DNA of 64,000 nt from assembly GCF_022662105.1 (NCBI RefSeq), contig NZ_JAKMCP010000005.1, forward strand, positions 1 through 64,000, given 5' to 3'. The translations under genes were made by a program, and so were the position numbers. Under the pieces are notes generated by a model. The model saw only the letters and a list, made by a program, of their open reading frames with translations, was not told the DNA's origin and did no database searches. The first letter of the stretch is position 1. Every line of letters starts with the position of its first letter. Positions 1 through 8,158 of this stretch are shown piece by piece. The DNA is from Aestuariivivens sediminis (GTDB taxonomy: Bacteria; Bacteroidota; Bacteroidia; Flavobacteriales; Flavobacteriaceae).

Positions 1-2
1 CA

Positions 3-1871
3 TTGAACCATTACATCGCCTCTGAGCTTACGGCCACCACCGGTGACTGCAACGATAATGATGCGGCCATACACCCTGGAGCCACCGAGGTGTGTGATGG
101 TATTGACAACAACTGTAATGGCCAGACCGACGAAGGGGTTAAGACCACCTATTATGCCGATAGCGATGGCGACGGCTATGGGAATCCGGCATCGACTACC
201 CAGGCCTGTTCACCACCTTCGGGTTATGTCAGTAACAACACGGATTGTGATGATACGGATGCCAATGTGAATCCGGGTGAGACGGAAATATTGGATAATG
301 GTAAGGACGATGATTGTAACCCAAGCACCTTGGACAGCTCAGCTGACGTTGACGATGATGGGGATGGTTTTACAGAAAATGAAGGCGATTGTGATGATAC
401 AAATCCGGATATCAATCCAAATGCAATAGAAATATGCGATGGCAAGGACAATGACTGTGATGGTCAGACTGACGAGGGGGTGACCACCACCTATTATGCC
501 GATAATGACGGGGATAACTACGGCGATCTCTCATCACCCACTCAGGCCTGTTCGCTACCCCCGGGCTATGTGCTGAACAACACGGACTGCGATGATACGG
601 ACAATACGGTCTATCCCGGAGCCCCGGAACTGTGTGATGGCAAGGACAACGACTGCGCCAATGGGGTGGATGATGGAGTAGTGTTCCAAGATTACTATAC
701 CGATGCCGATGGCGACGGCTATGGCGATGCCGGGGATGTTCCTGAGAGTTCATGCTCGGCCGTTTCAGGAAAGGTGACCAATAATTTGGACTGTGACGAT
801 ACGGATGATACCATTTACTCGGGAGCCCAGGAGCTGTGTGATGGCAAGGACAATGACTGCAATGGACAGACCGACGAGGGGGTGACCACCACCTATTATG
901 CCGATAACGACGGGGATAACTATGGGGATCCGGCATCGACCACCCAGGCCTGTTCACCACCTTCGGGTTATGTCAGTAACAACACGGATTGTGATGATAC
1001 GGACAATACGGTCTACCCCGGAGCACCGGAGCTGTGCGATGGCAAGGACAACGACTGCGCCAATGGGGTGGATGATGGCTTACTCTTTGAGGATTACTAT
1101 ACCGATGCCGATGGAGACGGTTATGGCGATGCCGGGGATGTTCCGGAGAAGTCATGCTCGGCCGTATCAGGAAAGGTGACCAATAATCTGGACTGTGACG
1201 ATACGGATGATACCATTTACTCGGGAGCCCAGGAGCTGTGTGATGGCAAGGACAATGACTGTAATGGCCAGACCGACGAAGGGGTTAAGACCACCTATTA
1301 TGCCGATAGCGATGGCGACGGCTATGGGGATCCGGCATCGACTACCCAGGCCTGTTCACCACCTTCGGGTTATGTCAGTAACAACACGGATTGTGATGAT
1401 ACGGACAACACGATCTATCCCGGAGCCCCGGAACTTTGCGATGGTAAGGATAACGACTGTGATAGCCAAGTGGATGAAGGGTTTACGGATACCGATAGTG
1501 ACGGCATAGCAGATTGCATTGATAATTGTCCAACCGTTGACAACTCTGATCAATCTGATGTGGACAATGACGGTATTGGTGATGCTTGTGAGGGACTCGC
1601 TGTAGAAAGTCTTACCTTGAAGGATATCACCATTTTCCCTAACCCTTTTAATAGTGATATTACCATTCAATTGCCTCCCAGGTTTAATAGCACCCTATTC
1701 ACGCTAACCCTATTCGATATCACCGGAAAAAGGATTACGGTTCGCGAAAAAACAGTGATACATGGCAAGATTGAACTGGGGTATTTAGCAACTTTGGATC
1801 AAGGCCTATATCTCCTAAAACTAACATCTTCAGAAAGCGGTAGTCTTATAAAGCGTTTGGTAAAATTTTAA
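3..1871 (+). CDS. MopE-repeat, thrombospondin-3-like, type IX-secreted protein (5' end outside window)
   Basis: The frame is open at the window edge and the first usable codon is a TTG with no promoter in view, so this is the C-terminal part of a longer protein. It consists of repeated acidic modules of the MopE/metal-binding type: YYADxDGDGYG, then DCDDTD, then PELCDGKDNDC and a D/NGxDEG ending, about 67 residues each. Near residues 490-530 a thrombospondin type 3-like stretch follows (DTDSDGIADCIDNCP, DVDNDGIGDACEG), which in this family binds calcium. The last 80 residues (from IFPNPFNSDITI to KRLVKF) are a type A type IX secretion sorting domain, so the product should be exported and anchored or released at the cell surface. 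Paired cysteines in each module suggest disulfides. Function beyond Ca2+-rich surface or adhesin scaffold is not known. The gene is visibly richer in G+C than its neighbours, as expected from the D/G/C-rich repeats. Confidence 0.88.
   Translation: MNHYIASELTATTGDCNDNDAAIHPGATEVCDGIDNNCNGQTDEGVKTTYYADSDGDGYGNPASTTQACSPPSGYVSNNTDCDDTDANVNPGETEILDNGKDDDCNPSTLDSSADVDDDGDGFTENEGDCDDTNPDINPNAIEICDGKDNDCDGQTDEGVTTTYYADNDGDNYGDLSSPTQACSLPPGYVLNNTDCDDTDNTVYPGAPELCDGKDNDCANGVDDGVVFQDYYTDADGDGYGDAGDVPESSCSAVSGKVTNNLDCDDTDDTIYSGAQELCDGKDNDCNGQTDEGVTTTYYADNDGDNYGDPASTTQACSPPSGYVSNNTDCDDTDNTVYPGAPELCDGKDNDCANGVDDGLLFEDYYTDADGDGYGDAGDVPEKSCSAVSGKVTNNLDCDDTDDTIYSGAQELCDGKDNDCNGQTDEGVKTTYYADSDGDGYGDPASTTQACSPPSGYVSNNTDCDDTDNTIYPGAPELCDGKDNDCDSQVDEGFTDTDSDGIADCIDNCPTVDNSDQSDVDNDGIGDACEGLAVESLTLKDITIFPNPFNSDITIQLPPRFNSTLFTLTLFDITGKRITVREKTVIHGKIELGYLATLDQGLYLLKLTSSESGSLIKRLVKF
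480..1470 (+). repeat. 402-bp tandem DNA repeat inside the MopE-repeat gene
   Basis: The DNA beginning at 480 (GTGACCACCACCTATTATGC) recurs at 882 and, with GTTAAG instead of GTGACC, at 1284; the spacing is exactly 402 bp each time, i.e. 134 codons or two alternating protein modules. An earlier related copy starts at 138, spaced 342 bp. Copies are close to identical at the nucleotide level, including silent positions, over most of the unit. The third copy is partial and runs into the thrombospondin-3-like segment. Confidence 0.9.
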
Positions 1872-1886
1872 TACGGTATTATAAAA

Positions 1887-1918
1887 AATGGGCTCTTAAT
1901 ACATTTTTAGAGCCCATT
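1887..1918 (-). terminator. Intrinsic terminator between convergent genes
   Basis: AATGGGCTCT (1887-1896) pairs with AGAGCCCATT (1909-1918) around a 12-nt loop. On the minus strand the stem is followed by a run of T (A-run at 1883-1888 on plus), so it mainly terminates the secreted-protein gene at 1948-3126; on plus the U-tract is poor. Confidence 0.8.
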
Positions 1919-1947
1919 CTTCCATTTGAATAGTTGCGTTAGTTATC

Positions 1948-3126
1948 TTATTGAACAAATAATTTCTTAGTAACTTCGTTGGTGCCATCATTGAGTTTCA
2001 CAAAGTACATACCGGTGTTTAGGTGAGAGATATTTAATTCGGTATTTTGATTGTAAGGTGTTCTGGACATGCCTTTAACCAATTTCCCTTGAAGATTATA
2101 AATAGCGATATCTACATTGGCACTGGATAATGAATTAAATTTAAAATAAACCATATCACGAGCCGGATTGGGGTACATTTTAAAAGAATATTCAAAGGCA
2201 TCTTCAATTCCTAAAGCCGGTAATTCAGCAACACAGATATTGAAGGTTCCAAGTTCCAGGTTCGCGAAAGACCAGACCCGTACATATAAGGTTTCACCAA
2301 TGGAATAATTTCCACTGATATCAGTCGCTTGGATTAAAGAGAAAGCGCCCACACCATTGTCGTCATCACAGGATAGCTCGGTTAATCCGGCACAAGATCC
2401 AGAATATATCGACATCATGGTATCGGTTATGGATCCGTCATCCTCACTGGTTTCAACATTGAAATTTCCAGTATTTGGAACAACAAATTTATACCAAACG
2501 TCTCTACCACCATAGGAATCGGGTTCGGGACAGCCCGGAGCCGCAACACCAGAATCAGTCGCATTGTTCGAGCCTAACTTGACGTCAGAACAGGATACAT
2601 CCGGAATTATTTCGGTTGCATCAGCACAAATGTCGTTGGTCGCTGCGGGAGGTGGTGTAAATTCAACAGCACATATATTAAAGGTGCCCGTGGCACCACC
2701 ATATCCCCAAAGTCTGATATAGATGGTTTCGGATGCCGGATGGACCACTTCAAAGGCAGCCATTAAGTCATCCCCATTCAAATAGGCATCATCGTTACAG
2801 CCATAGAAGTCCAACGCACCACATGTACCGGTATAGATTGCCATACCGTTATCATCCAGTGTACCACTGGAGGTTTCAACCCTAACGCCTCCGGAGGCAG
2901 GCATGACGAGTTTGTACCAGAGGTCACCACCGGTAAAATTACATCCGGGATCACCTGCAGAGGACGTCGCCGTGTTGTTTAAATCAACTAGAATTTCACT
3001 GGTAGAACAGCTTCCAGTAATATTTAAGATATCAAAAGCTCCTGAACAGTCATCATTCGCGGGCTGCGCATAAACTCCGGTAGCATATAAAATGGTTAAT
3101 AAAAAGAAGAGCGTAATTTTTTTCAT
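1948..3126 (-). CDS. Type IX-secreted protein with two PPC-like beta domains
   Basis: A signal peptide (MKKITLFFLL... ending VYAQ) is followed by PANDDC, which opens the first of two homologous domains of about 130-140 residues. Each has the pattern DVWYKFVVPNTGNFNVETS, then MSIYSGSC, a Cys-Asn/Asp-Asp-Asp motif, and ETLYVRVWSF...FNICVAE, which resembles bacterial pre-peptidase C-terminal (PPC) domains. Four conserved cysteines per domain suggest disulfides. The last 75 residues (MYPNPARDMVYF to KKLFVQ) form a type A type IX sorting domain. There is no enzymatic domain, so it is probably a surface or released binding protein. It stands alone; the nearest upstream gene is separated by about 470 bp. 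The exact role is unknown. Confidence 0.88.
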   Translation of the reverse strand: MKKITLFFLLTILYATGVYAQPANDDCSGAFDILNITGSCSTSEILVDLNNTATSSAGDPGCNFTGGDLWYKLVMPASGGVRVETSSGTLDDNGMAIYTGTCGALDFYGCNDDAYLNGDDLMAAFEVVHPASETIYIRLWGYGGATGTFNICAVEFTPPPAATNDICADATEIIPDVSCSDVKLGSNNATDSGVAAPGCPEPDSYGGRDVWYKFVVPNTGNFNVETSEDDGSITDTMMSIYSGSCAGLTELSCDDDNGVGAFSLIQATDISGNYSIGETLYVRVWSFANLELGTFNICVAELPALGIEDAFEYSFKMYPNPARDMVYFKFNSLSSANVDIAIYNLQGKLVKGMSRTPYNQNTELNISHLNTGMYFVKLNDGTNEVTKKLFVQ

Positions 3127-3599
3127 AAGGATTAAGTTTTAGAGAGTTCTAAAATTATAAAAAAATAAAACAACTGGGGTCGTTTTATGGTTTAATCGTC
3201 GGATTAATTAGTTTAAAAGAAGATTTCAAAGAGTCTGTCAAAATAAGAAGTCAACTTTTTGATAAAATACGGAATAAAAGTTTCATGGTGTCCCTCTATT
3301 GGGTACTTGCGAATAGACGGTAATGGATATAAAAAAGGCGCGAGGAGTAATTTAAAATAAATTCGTTAGAAGACAGATATCCACCTGAAAGTAAGGTGGA
3401 TCCCGATAGGAATGCTCGGGGTTGAAGGGCCGGTCAATTCTGATGAGTACCGACATGTCCTGTCCAAATGAAGCGATTGAAACATCACAACAGACTGGTC
3501 TTAAGCCATGAGTCCGTAGTTGGTAAATATGAGTCTTTAGGCTCTTTTTGGACGTTAGTGATCTTTAGATTTAAGCTATCACATATTACTTACCACTGA
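3127..3599. other. 473-bp gene-free region with small hairpins
   Basis: No ORF of convincing composition is present on either strand. Two adjacent hairpins can be seen: CCACCT/AGGTGG (3381-3386 with 3394-3399) and CCCGA/TCGGG (3402-3406 with 3416-3420), and a weaker CGGT/ACCG pairing follows. The stretch 3360-3550 is richer in G+C than usual for intergenic DNA here. It holds the 5' region of the secreted-protein gene and the 3' flank of the nucleoside phosphorylase gene. I see no TAnnTTTG element close to 3126. Confidence 0.5.
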
Positions 3600-4475
3600 T
3601 TACTCCTCCTTTACCAGTCGCTCCAGGGTATAGGTAATGAGCCTGTCAACGGTTTTACCCGGATTTTTACTAAAGGTCCCGAGGGTTCTGTTTGCAATAA
3701 TAGCATTTAAGGATACCGCCTGATGACCCATTAATTTGGATAAGCCATAAATAGCACTGGTTTCCATTTCCAGATTGGTGACACGTAAACCGTTGAAGTG
3801 AAAGGTCTGAATTTTTGAATTTAGGGATTCATCGTCCAACGGTAATCTTAGTATCCGGCCCTGCGGACCATAAAATCCAACGGCTGTAAGGGTGATGCCC
3901 TTATATGTATGCGCGCTTACCAATTGCTGCTCCAGAGCCTCACTGCATGTAATAAGCAGTGGCCGGGCTTTGAAAATGGGCCACTGGGTGTGCTGTATAA
4001 ACGCGCGTTCCATTTCCGGATTGGTAATGTTCCCAGTTTGGTAGCTGTGGAGCATACCGTTCAAATCCAGTCCATATTCACTAATCACAAAGGCATCTAA
4101 AGGAATATCCTCCTGAAGTGCACCGGAAGTCCCAATTCTGATGAAATTGAGGGTGGTGATATCTTCTTTAACCATTCGTTTATTAAAATCGATATTGGCC
4201 AGTGCGTCGAGCTCATTGATTGCGATATCAATGTTGTCCGGTCCAATACCGGTGGAAATGACCGAGAGGTGTTTGCCTTTATACCATCCCGTATGGGTTT
4301 TAAATTCCCTTTTTTGGGTTTTAAATTCTATAACTTCAAAATGTTTGGAAACTTTTTCCACCCGATCCTGATCTCCAACCAGAATGATGGTGTCGGCTAT
4401 ATGTTCAGGTTTGAGGTTAAGATGATAAATACTACCGTCCGGATTTAAAATAAGTTCAGAATCATTTATGGGCAT
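3600..4475 (-). CDS. udp: Nucleoside phosphorylase, uridine phosphorylase-like
   Basis: A 291-residue member of the PNP/UDP phosphorylase family, which cleaves (deoxy)nucleosides with phosphate to give base and (deoxy)ribose-1-phosphate in salvage. Seen in the sequence: the N-terminal phosphate-binding LVGDQDRVEKV, the glycine-rich VISTGIGPDNIDIAINEL, the IRIGTSGALQ segment, and the ribose/base site VTNLEMETSAIYGLSKL with the family Glu-Met-Glu motif. Length and motif order fit the family. It follows yciH by 81 bp on the same strand and may be the last gene of that transcript. The substrate (uridine rather than purine nucleosides) is inferred from the overall pattern and is less sure than the family. 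Confidence 0.88.
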   Translation of the reverse strand: MPINDSELILNPDGSIYHLNLKPEHIADTIILVGDQDRVEKVSKHFEVIEFKTQKREFKTHTGWYKGKHLSVISTGIGPDNIDIAINELDALANIDFNKRMVKEDITTLNFIRIGTSGALQEDIPLDAFVISEYGLDLNGMLHSYQTGNITNPEMERAFIQHTQWPIFKARPLLITCSEALEQQLVSAHTYKGITLTAVGFYGPQGRILRLPLDDESLNSKIQTFHFNGLRVTNLEMETSAIYGLSKLMGHQAVSLNAIIANRTLGTFSKNPGKTVDRLITYTLERLVKEE

Positions 4476-4556
4476 GAATGGGATTTTTATAATGAGGTGT
4501 TTTCATCGTGTTGTTAAAATTTTACAAAATGCATAGAGCCATAACCATAACTTGGT

Positions 4557-4886
4557 CTAACCTCCAACGCGCTTCACGTTAAACCCTTTGTCTTTTAAAA
4601 TTTGCATGATATTATCGCGATAGTCGCCTTGGATAATTATGGTATCGTCTTTAAAACTACCACCAACACTCAGTTTGGTTTTAATGGCTTTCGTCAACTT
4701 TTTAAAATCCTCATAGGCACCGGTATATCCCTCAAGGATGGTTACCGCTTTACCTTTGCGCTTTTCATATTTACACAAAATGGGATCCTCCTGGAGCCAT
4801 AACCCTTCGTCCTTTTGATCTTCTTTTGGTTCGTCTTCTGAAATGTGGTCTGGAAATAAGTTTTTTAACTGATCTTGTAAATCCAT
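4557..4886 (-). CDS. yciH: SUI1/YciH-family translation initiation factor
   Basis: A 109-residue protein with an acidic, variable N-terminus (about 45 residues) and a C-terminal SUI1/eIF1-like fold: KRKGKAVTILEGY, the KLTKAIKTKLSVGGSFKDD core, IIIQGDYRDNIMQILKDKGF and the terminal VKRVGG. YciH-type proteins are thought to influence start-site fidelity and translation under stress. Its ATG lies 6 nt after the stop of the oxygenase gene, so the two are very likely cotranscribed. Confidence 0.92.
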   Translation of the reverse strand: MDLQDQLKNLFPDHISEDEPKEDQKDEGLWLQEDPILCKYEKRKGKAVTILEGYTGAYEDFKKLTKAIKTKLSVGGSFKDDTIIIQGDYRDNIMQILKDKGFNVKRVGG

Positions 4887-4892
4887 TTCTTA

Positions 4893-5843
4893 CTATTTTT
4901 TTATAAGACCAAGCTCTACAAGGCGTTCATTTAAAAATTCTCCGGCGGTGATGTCTTCAAACTTTTTTGGGTTAGCGTCATCAATGCAACTTTCCAGTAC
5001 ATCGAGTTTCATACTACTTATGGGATGCATAAAGAAGGGAATCGAGTATCTTGATGTACCCCACAATTCTTTGGGAGGGTTGATAACCCGATGAATGGTT
5101 GATTTTAATTTATTGTTCGTATGTCGCGATAACATATCGCCAACATTTATCATAAGCTCGTCCGGTTCCGCTATGGCGTCAATCCATTCCCCTTTGAGGT
5201 TCTGTACTTGGAGACCACGACCATGGGCACCCATAAGTAAGGTAATCAGATTAATATCACCGTGGGCGGCGGCTCTTACCGCTTCTTTGGGCTCTTGGGT
5301 GATAGGAGGGTAATGAATAGGTCTTAAAATGGAGTTACCATTATGGATATATGGATCAAAATAGGTCTCTTCCAAATCCAAATGCAAAGCCAAGGCCCGT
5401 AATACATACTTTGCCGTTTTTTCCAACATCTTATAGGTTTCCTTGCCTACTGTATTGAACTCGGGTAATTCTTCCACATATACATTATTCGGGTATTCCT
5501 TTTCAAGTTTGGGGTTGTCTTCAACATACTGACCGAAGTGCCAGAACTCTTTTAAATCCCCTTCCTTTTTTCCTTTGGCGCTTTCCTTTCCGAAAGAGAC
5601 ATAGCCCCGTTGACCACCAATATCGGGAATCTCATATTTTTGTTTTATTTCCAAGGGCAAATTAAAAAAGTTTTTTACTTGCTCATACAGGGTCTTTACC
5701 AATTGGTCGTCCAGGAAATGTCCTTTTAAAGCCACAAAACCAATCTCCTGGTAAGCTTTACCAATAGCATCTACGAATTGTTGTTTTTTTTCTGCATTTC
5801 CGGAAATGAAATCATTTAAATTAACACAAGGGATGGTTGTCAT
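4893..5843 (-). CDS. Isopenicillin N synthase-like 2-oxoglutarate/Fe(II) dioxygenase
   Basis: A 316-residue soluble non-haem iron oxygenase. The N-terminal DIOX_N region starts at IPCVNLNDF and includes the IGFVALKGH segment. The C-terminal double-stranded beta-helix carries the iron triad His194, Asp196 (AHGDINLIT) and His251 (STIHRVINPP), and the co-substrate pair Arg265-x-Ser267 (RYSIPFF). The frame extends 35 codons further upstream, but that part overlaps a -7 promoter element at 5869-5876 and is unlike the family, so I take the ATG at 5843. The substrate cannot be told from sequence; relatives act on amino acids, peptides or secondary metabolites. First gene of a unit with yciH. Confidence 0.88.
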   Translation of the reverse strand: MTTIPCVNLNDFISGNAEKKQQFVDAIGKAYQEIGFVALKGHFLDDQLVKTLYEQVKNFFNLPLEIKQKYEIPDIGGQRGYVSFGKESAKGKKEGDLKEFWHFGQYVEDNPKLEKEYPNNVYVEELPEFNTVGKETYKMLEKTAKYVLRALALHLDLEETYFDPYIHNGNSILRPIHYPPITQEPKEAVRAAAHGDINLITLLMGAHGRGLQVQNLKGEWIDAIAEPDELMINVGDMLSRHTNNKLKSTIHRVINPPKELWGTSRYSIPFFMHPISSMKLDVLESCIDDANPKKFEDITAGEFLNERLVELGLIKK

Positions 5844-5868
5844 AGAAATTTTATTACATGTAGCTTTA

Positions 5869-5876
5869 CAAAAATA
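5869..5876 (-). promoter_or_regulatory. Promoter -7 element of the oxygenase-yciH unit
   Basis: The minus strand reads TATTTTTG, a full match to the Bacteroidota -7 consensus TAnnTTTG, 25 bp before the chosen ATG. No clear TTG at -33. It lies inside the longer version of the ORF and so supports the downstream start. Confidence 0.6.
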
Positions 5877-5941
5877 CAAAAACGTAATAATAGTTATCGT
5901 GTTATTTGGCTTTATTAGTCCTATTGGATTTTGAAGGATGA

Positions 5942-5976
5942 ACTCCATTAAAGATTAATATCCCCTGTAATGGAGT
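5942..5976. repeat. Perfect 9-bp inverted repeat in divergent promoter region
   Basis: ACTCCATTA (5942-5950) and TAATGGAGT (5968-5976) are perfect inverted arms with a 17-nt spacer, followed on the plus strand by a CTTTTTTT run. It lies in the 300-bp gap between two divergent genes and is too far from either start for a simple terminator of a known gene. It could end a short unannotated transcript or be an operator. Confidence 0.55.
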
Positions 5977-6116
5977 CATTAGCTTTTTTTAGAATAAATA
6001 TGGGGATATAAATCTTCAATACGTTCGGCATTCAACACATAAGATTCCTGTGAACACCGGTTTTAGTCCATAATTTTTCATTCTATGAACCTAAACTTTA
6101 AATGAAAAATTTCATG

Positions 6117-6124
6117 TACATTTG
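6117..6124 (+). promoter_or_regulatory. Promoter -7 element of the E1 dehydrogenase gene
   Basis: TACATTTG is a full TAnnTTTG match. It overlaps a possible TTG start at 6122, which therefore cannot be used from this promoter, and favours ATG 6146 or 6158. Confidence 0.65.
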
Positions 6125-6145
6125 ATACAGGCAATAATTAAGTTT

Positions 6146-8149
6146 ATGGTCAATACAATGGCTTCTACTTCTTTTCATTATAACGTAAATAACCTGAGTT
6201 CTGAGGATTTGATTCATCTGTATAAGACTATTTTAAAACCTAGACTTATAGAAGAAAAAATGCTTATCCTTTTACGGCAGGGAAAAATAAGCAAGTGGTT
6301 TTCAGGAATTGGTCAGGAGGCTATTGCGGTGGGTGTCACTATGGCGCTTAAAAAAGAGGAATATATCCTTCCCATGCACAGGAATCTTGGTGTATTTACG
6401 ACCAGGGGTATTCCACTTTCCCGACTTTTTTCACAATGGCTGGGTAAGGGCAACGGGTTCACCAAGGGACGCGATCGCTCATTTCATTTTGGCACCCAGG
6501 AGTTCAATATTGTGGGGATGATTTCTCATTTGGGACCCCAATTAGGGGTTGCGGACGGCATTGCCCTGGCTTCCAAATTAAAGCATAAGGCACAGGTTAC
6601 GGCCGTATTTACCGGAGAAGGTGGTACCAGTGAAGGCGATTTTCATGAGGCCTTAAACGTTGCCTCGGTTTGGCAACTGCCGGTCCTTTTTTGTGTTGAA
6701 AATAACGGCTATGGTTTATCTACACCGACACATGAACAGTACCATTGTGAACACCTGGCAGATAGGGCATTGGGTTATGGCATGGAATCTCATATTTTGG
6801 ACGGCAATAATATAATTGAAGTATACACTAAGGTTTTGGAATTGACTGAAAGTATGCGGAGGCAACCACGACCCATTTTAGTGGAGTTTAAAACCTTTAG
6901 GATGCGTGGACATGAAGAAGCAAGCGGAACAAAATATGTTCCTCAGGATATAATGGATTCATGGGCATCTAAAGATCCTGTAGTTAATTTCCAGTCCTTT
7001 TTAAAAGAAAAAGGGCTTCTTAATGATGCTGAAGTTATAGCCATTAAAGAAGATATACTAACTGAAATCAATACCCATTTGGAGAGGGCCTTTGAAGAAG
7101 AACCCATTCATTCCACCATCGAAATGGAACTCTACGACGTGTATAAGCCATACGACTATAAGGATATTCAACCGAATACTGAAACACCTACCATCAGATT
7201 TGTCGATGCCATCTCTCAGGGCTTAAGGCAAAGTATGGAACAGCATCCCGATCTGGTTATTATGGGACAGGACATTGCGGAATATGGTGGGGTGTTCAAG
7301 ATAACTGAAGGCTTAATGGAACAATTCGGGAAGGACCGAGTACGGAACACCCCCATATGTGAGTCTGCCATAATTGAGGCAGCCATGGGGCTTTCCATTG
7401 CAGGTATGAAGAGTATAGTGGAAATGCAGTTTTCAGACTTTGTGTCATCAGGTTTTAATCCGGTGGTTAATTATTTAGCAAAAACTTATTACCGTTGGGG
7501 ACAAGAGGCCGATGTGGTTATTCGCATGCCATGTGGAGGAGGTGTGGCTGCCGGACCATTCCATTCTCAGACCAATGAAGCCTGGTTTACCAAAACACCC
7601 GGATTAAAAGTGGTATACCCTGCCTTCCCATATGATGCCAAAGGCTTGTTGGCTACTGCGGTGAATGACCCAAACCCCGTGTTGTTTTTTGAACATAAAG
7701 GTTTATATAGAACCATTAGGCAAGAGGTCCCTCAGGATTATTATACCTTACCTTTTGGACAGGCCTCAATGTTAAAGGAAGGTCATGAAGTGACCGTTAT
7801 AGCCTATGGTGCTGCCGTGCATTGGGCTTTGGAAACCCTGGACCGCCATAACCATATTTCTGCGGATGTCATCGATTTGAGAACGCTTCAACCTTTGGAT
7901 AGCGCGACTATATTTTCATCCGTGAGGAAAACGGGTAAAGTCATTATTTTGCATGAAGACTCCCTATTTGGAGGTATTGCCAGTGAGATATCGGCGATGA
8001 TAATGGAGGACTGTTTTGAGTATCTGGATGCCCCCGTAAAGCGAGTAGGCAGTTTAGAAACGCCAATTCCTTTTGCGCCTCCGTTAGAAGACCAATATTT
8101 ACCCAAACAACGCTTTGAGGAAGAATTAAAGTTGTTGTTGCAGTACTAA
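6146..8149 (+). CDS. Fused 2-oxoacid dehydrogenase E1 alpha/beta subunits (thiamine diphosphate)
   Basis: The E1 component decarboxylates a 2-oxoacid (branched-chain or pyruvate) and passes the acyl group to a lipoylated E2. The first half is E1 alpha: MLILLRQGKISKW, GQEAIAVGV, RDRSFHFG (phosphorylation-loop region), and the thiamine diphosphate motif GEGGTSEGDFHEA to ENNGYGLSTP. From about residue 345 the E1 beta part begins: TIRFVDAISQGL, GQDIAEYGGVFKITEGL, PICESAIIEAAMGL, PCGGGVAAGPFHSQ, and a transketolase C-terminal domain with VIDLRTLQPLD. The single-chain arrangement is typical of Flavobacteriia. I start at ATG 6146; ATG 6158 is equally possible, and TTG 6122 is inside the promoter. 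No E2 or E3 gene is nearby, so the partner enzymes are elsewhere. Confidence 0.92.
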   Translation: MVNTMASTSFHYNVNNLSSEDLIHLYKTILKPRLIEEKMLILLRQGKISKWFSGIGQEAIAVGVTMALKKEEYILPMHRNLGVFTTRGIPLSRLFSQWLGKGNGFTKGRDRSFHFGTQEFNIVGMISHLGPQLGVADGIALASKLKHKAQVTAVFTGEGGTSEGDFHEALNVASVWQLPVLFCVENNGYGLSTPTHEQYHCEHLADRALGYGMESHILDGNNIIEVYTKVLELTESMRRQPRPILVEFKTFRMRGHEEASGTKYVPQDIMDSWASKDPVVNFQSFLKEKGLLNDAEVIAIKEDILTEINTHLERAFEEEPIHSTIEMELYDVYKPYDYKDIQPNTETPTIRFVDAISQGLRQSMEQHPDLVIMGQDIAEYGGVFKITEGLMEQFGKDRVRNTPICESAIIEAAMGLSIAGMKSIVEMQFSDFVSSGFNPVVNYLAKTYYRWGQEADVVIRMPCGGGVAAGPFHSQTNEAWFTKTPGLKVVYPAFPYDAKGLLATAVNDPNPVLFFEHKGLYRTIRQEVPQDYYTLPFGQASMLKEGHEVTVIAYGAAVHWALETLDRHNHISADVIDLRTLQPLDSATIFSSVRKTGKVIILHEDSLFGGIASEISAMIMEDCFEYLDAPVKRVGSLETPIPFAPPLEDQYLPKQRFEEELKLLLQY

Positions 8150-8158
8150 AATTAGGAT

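Noticed and set aside
412-1670. Long antisense and alternate-frame ORFs through the MopE-repeat gene
   Set aside because: They come from the repetitive GC-rich codons of the real gene; their predicted proteins are rich in Arg, His and Pro repeats with no domain or start signal.
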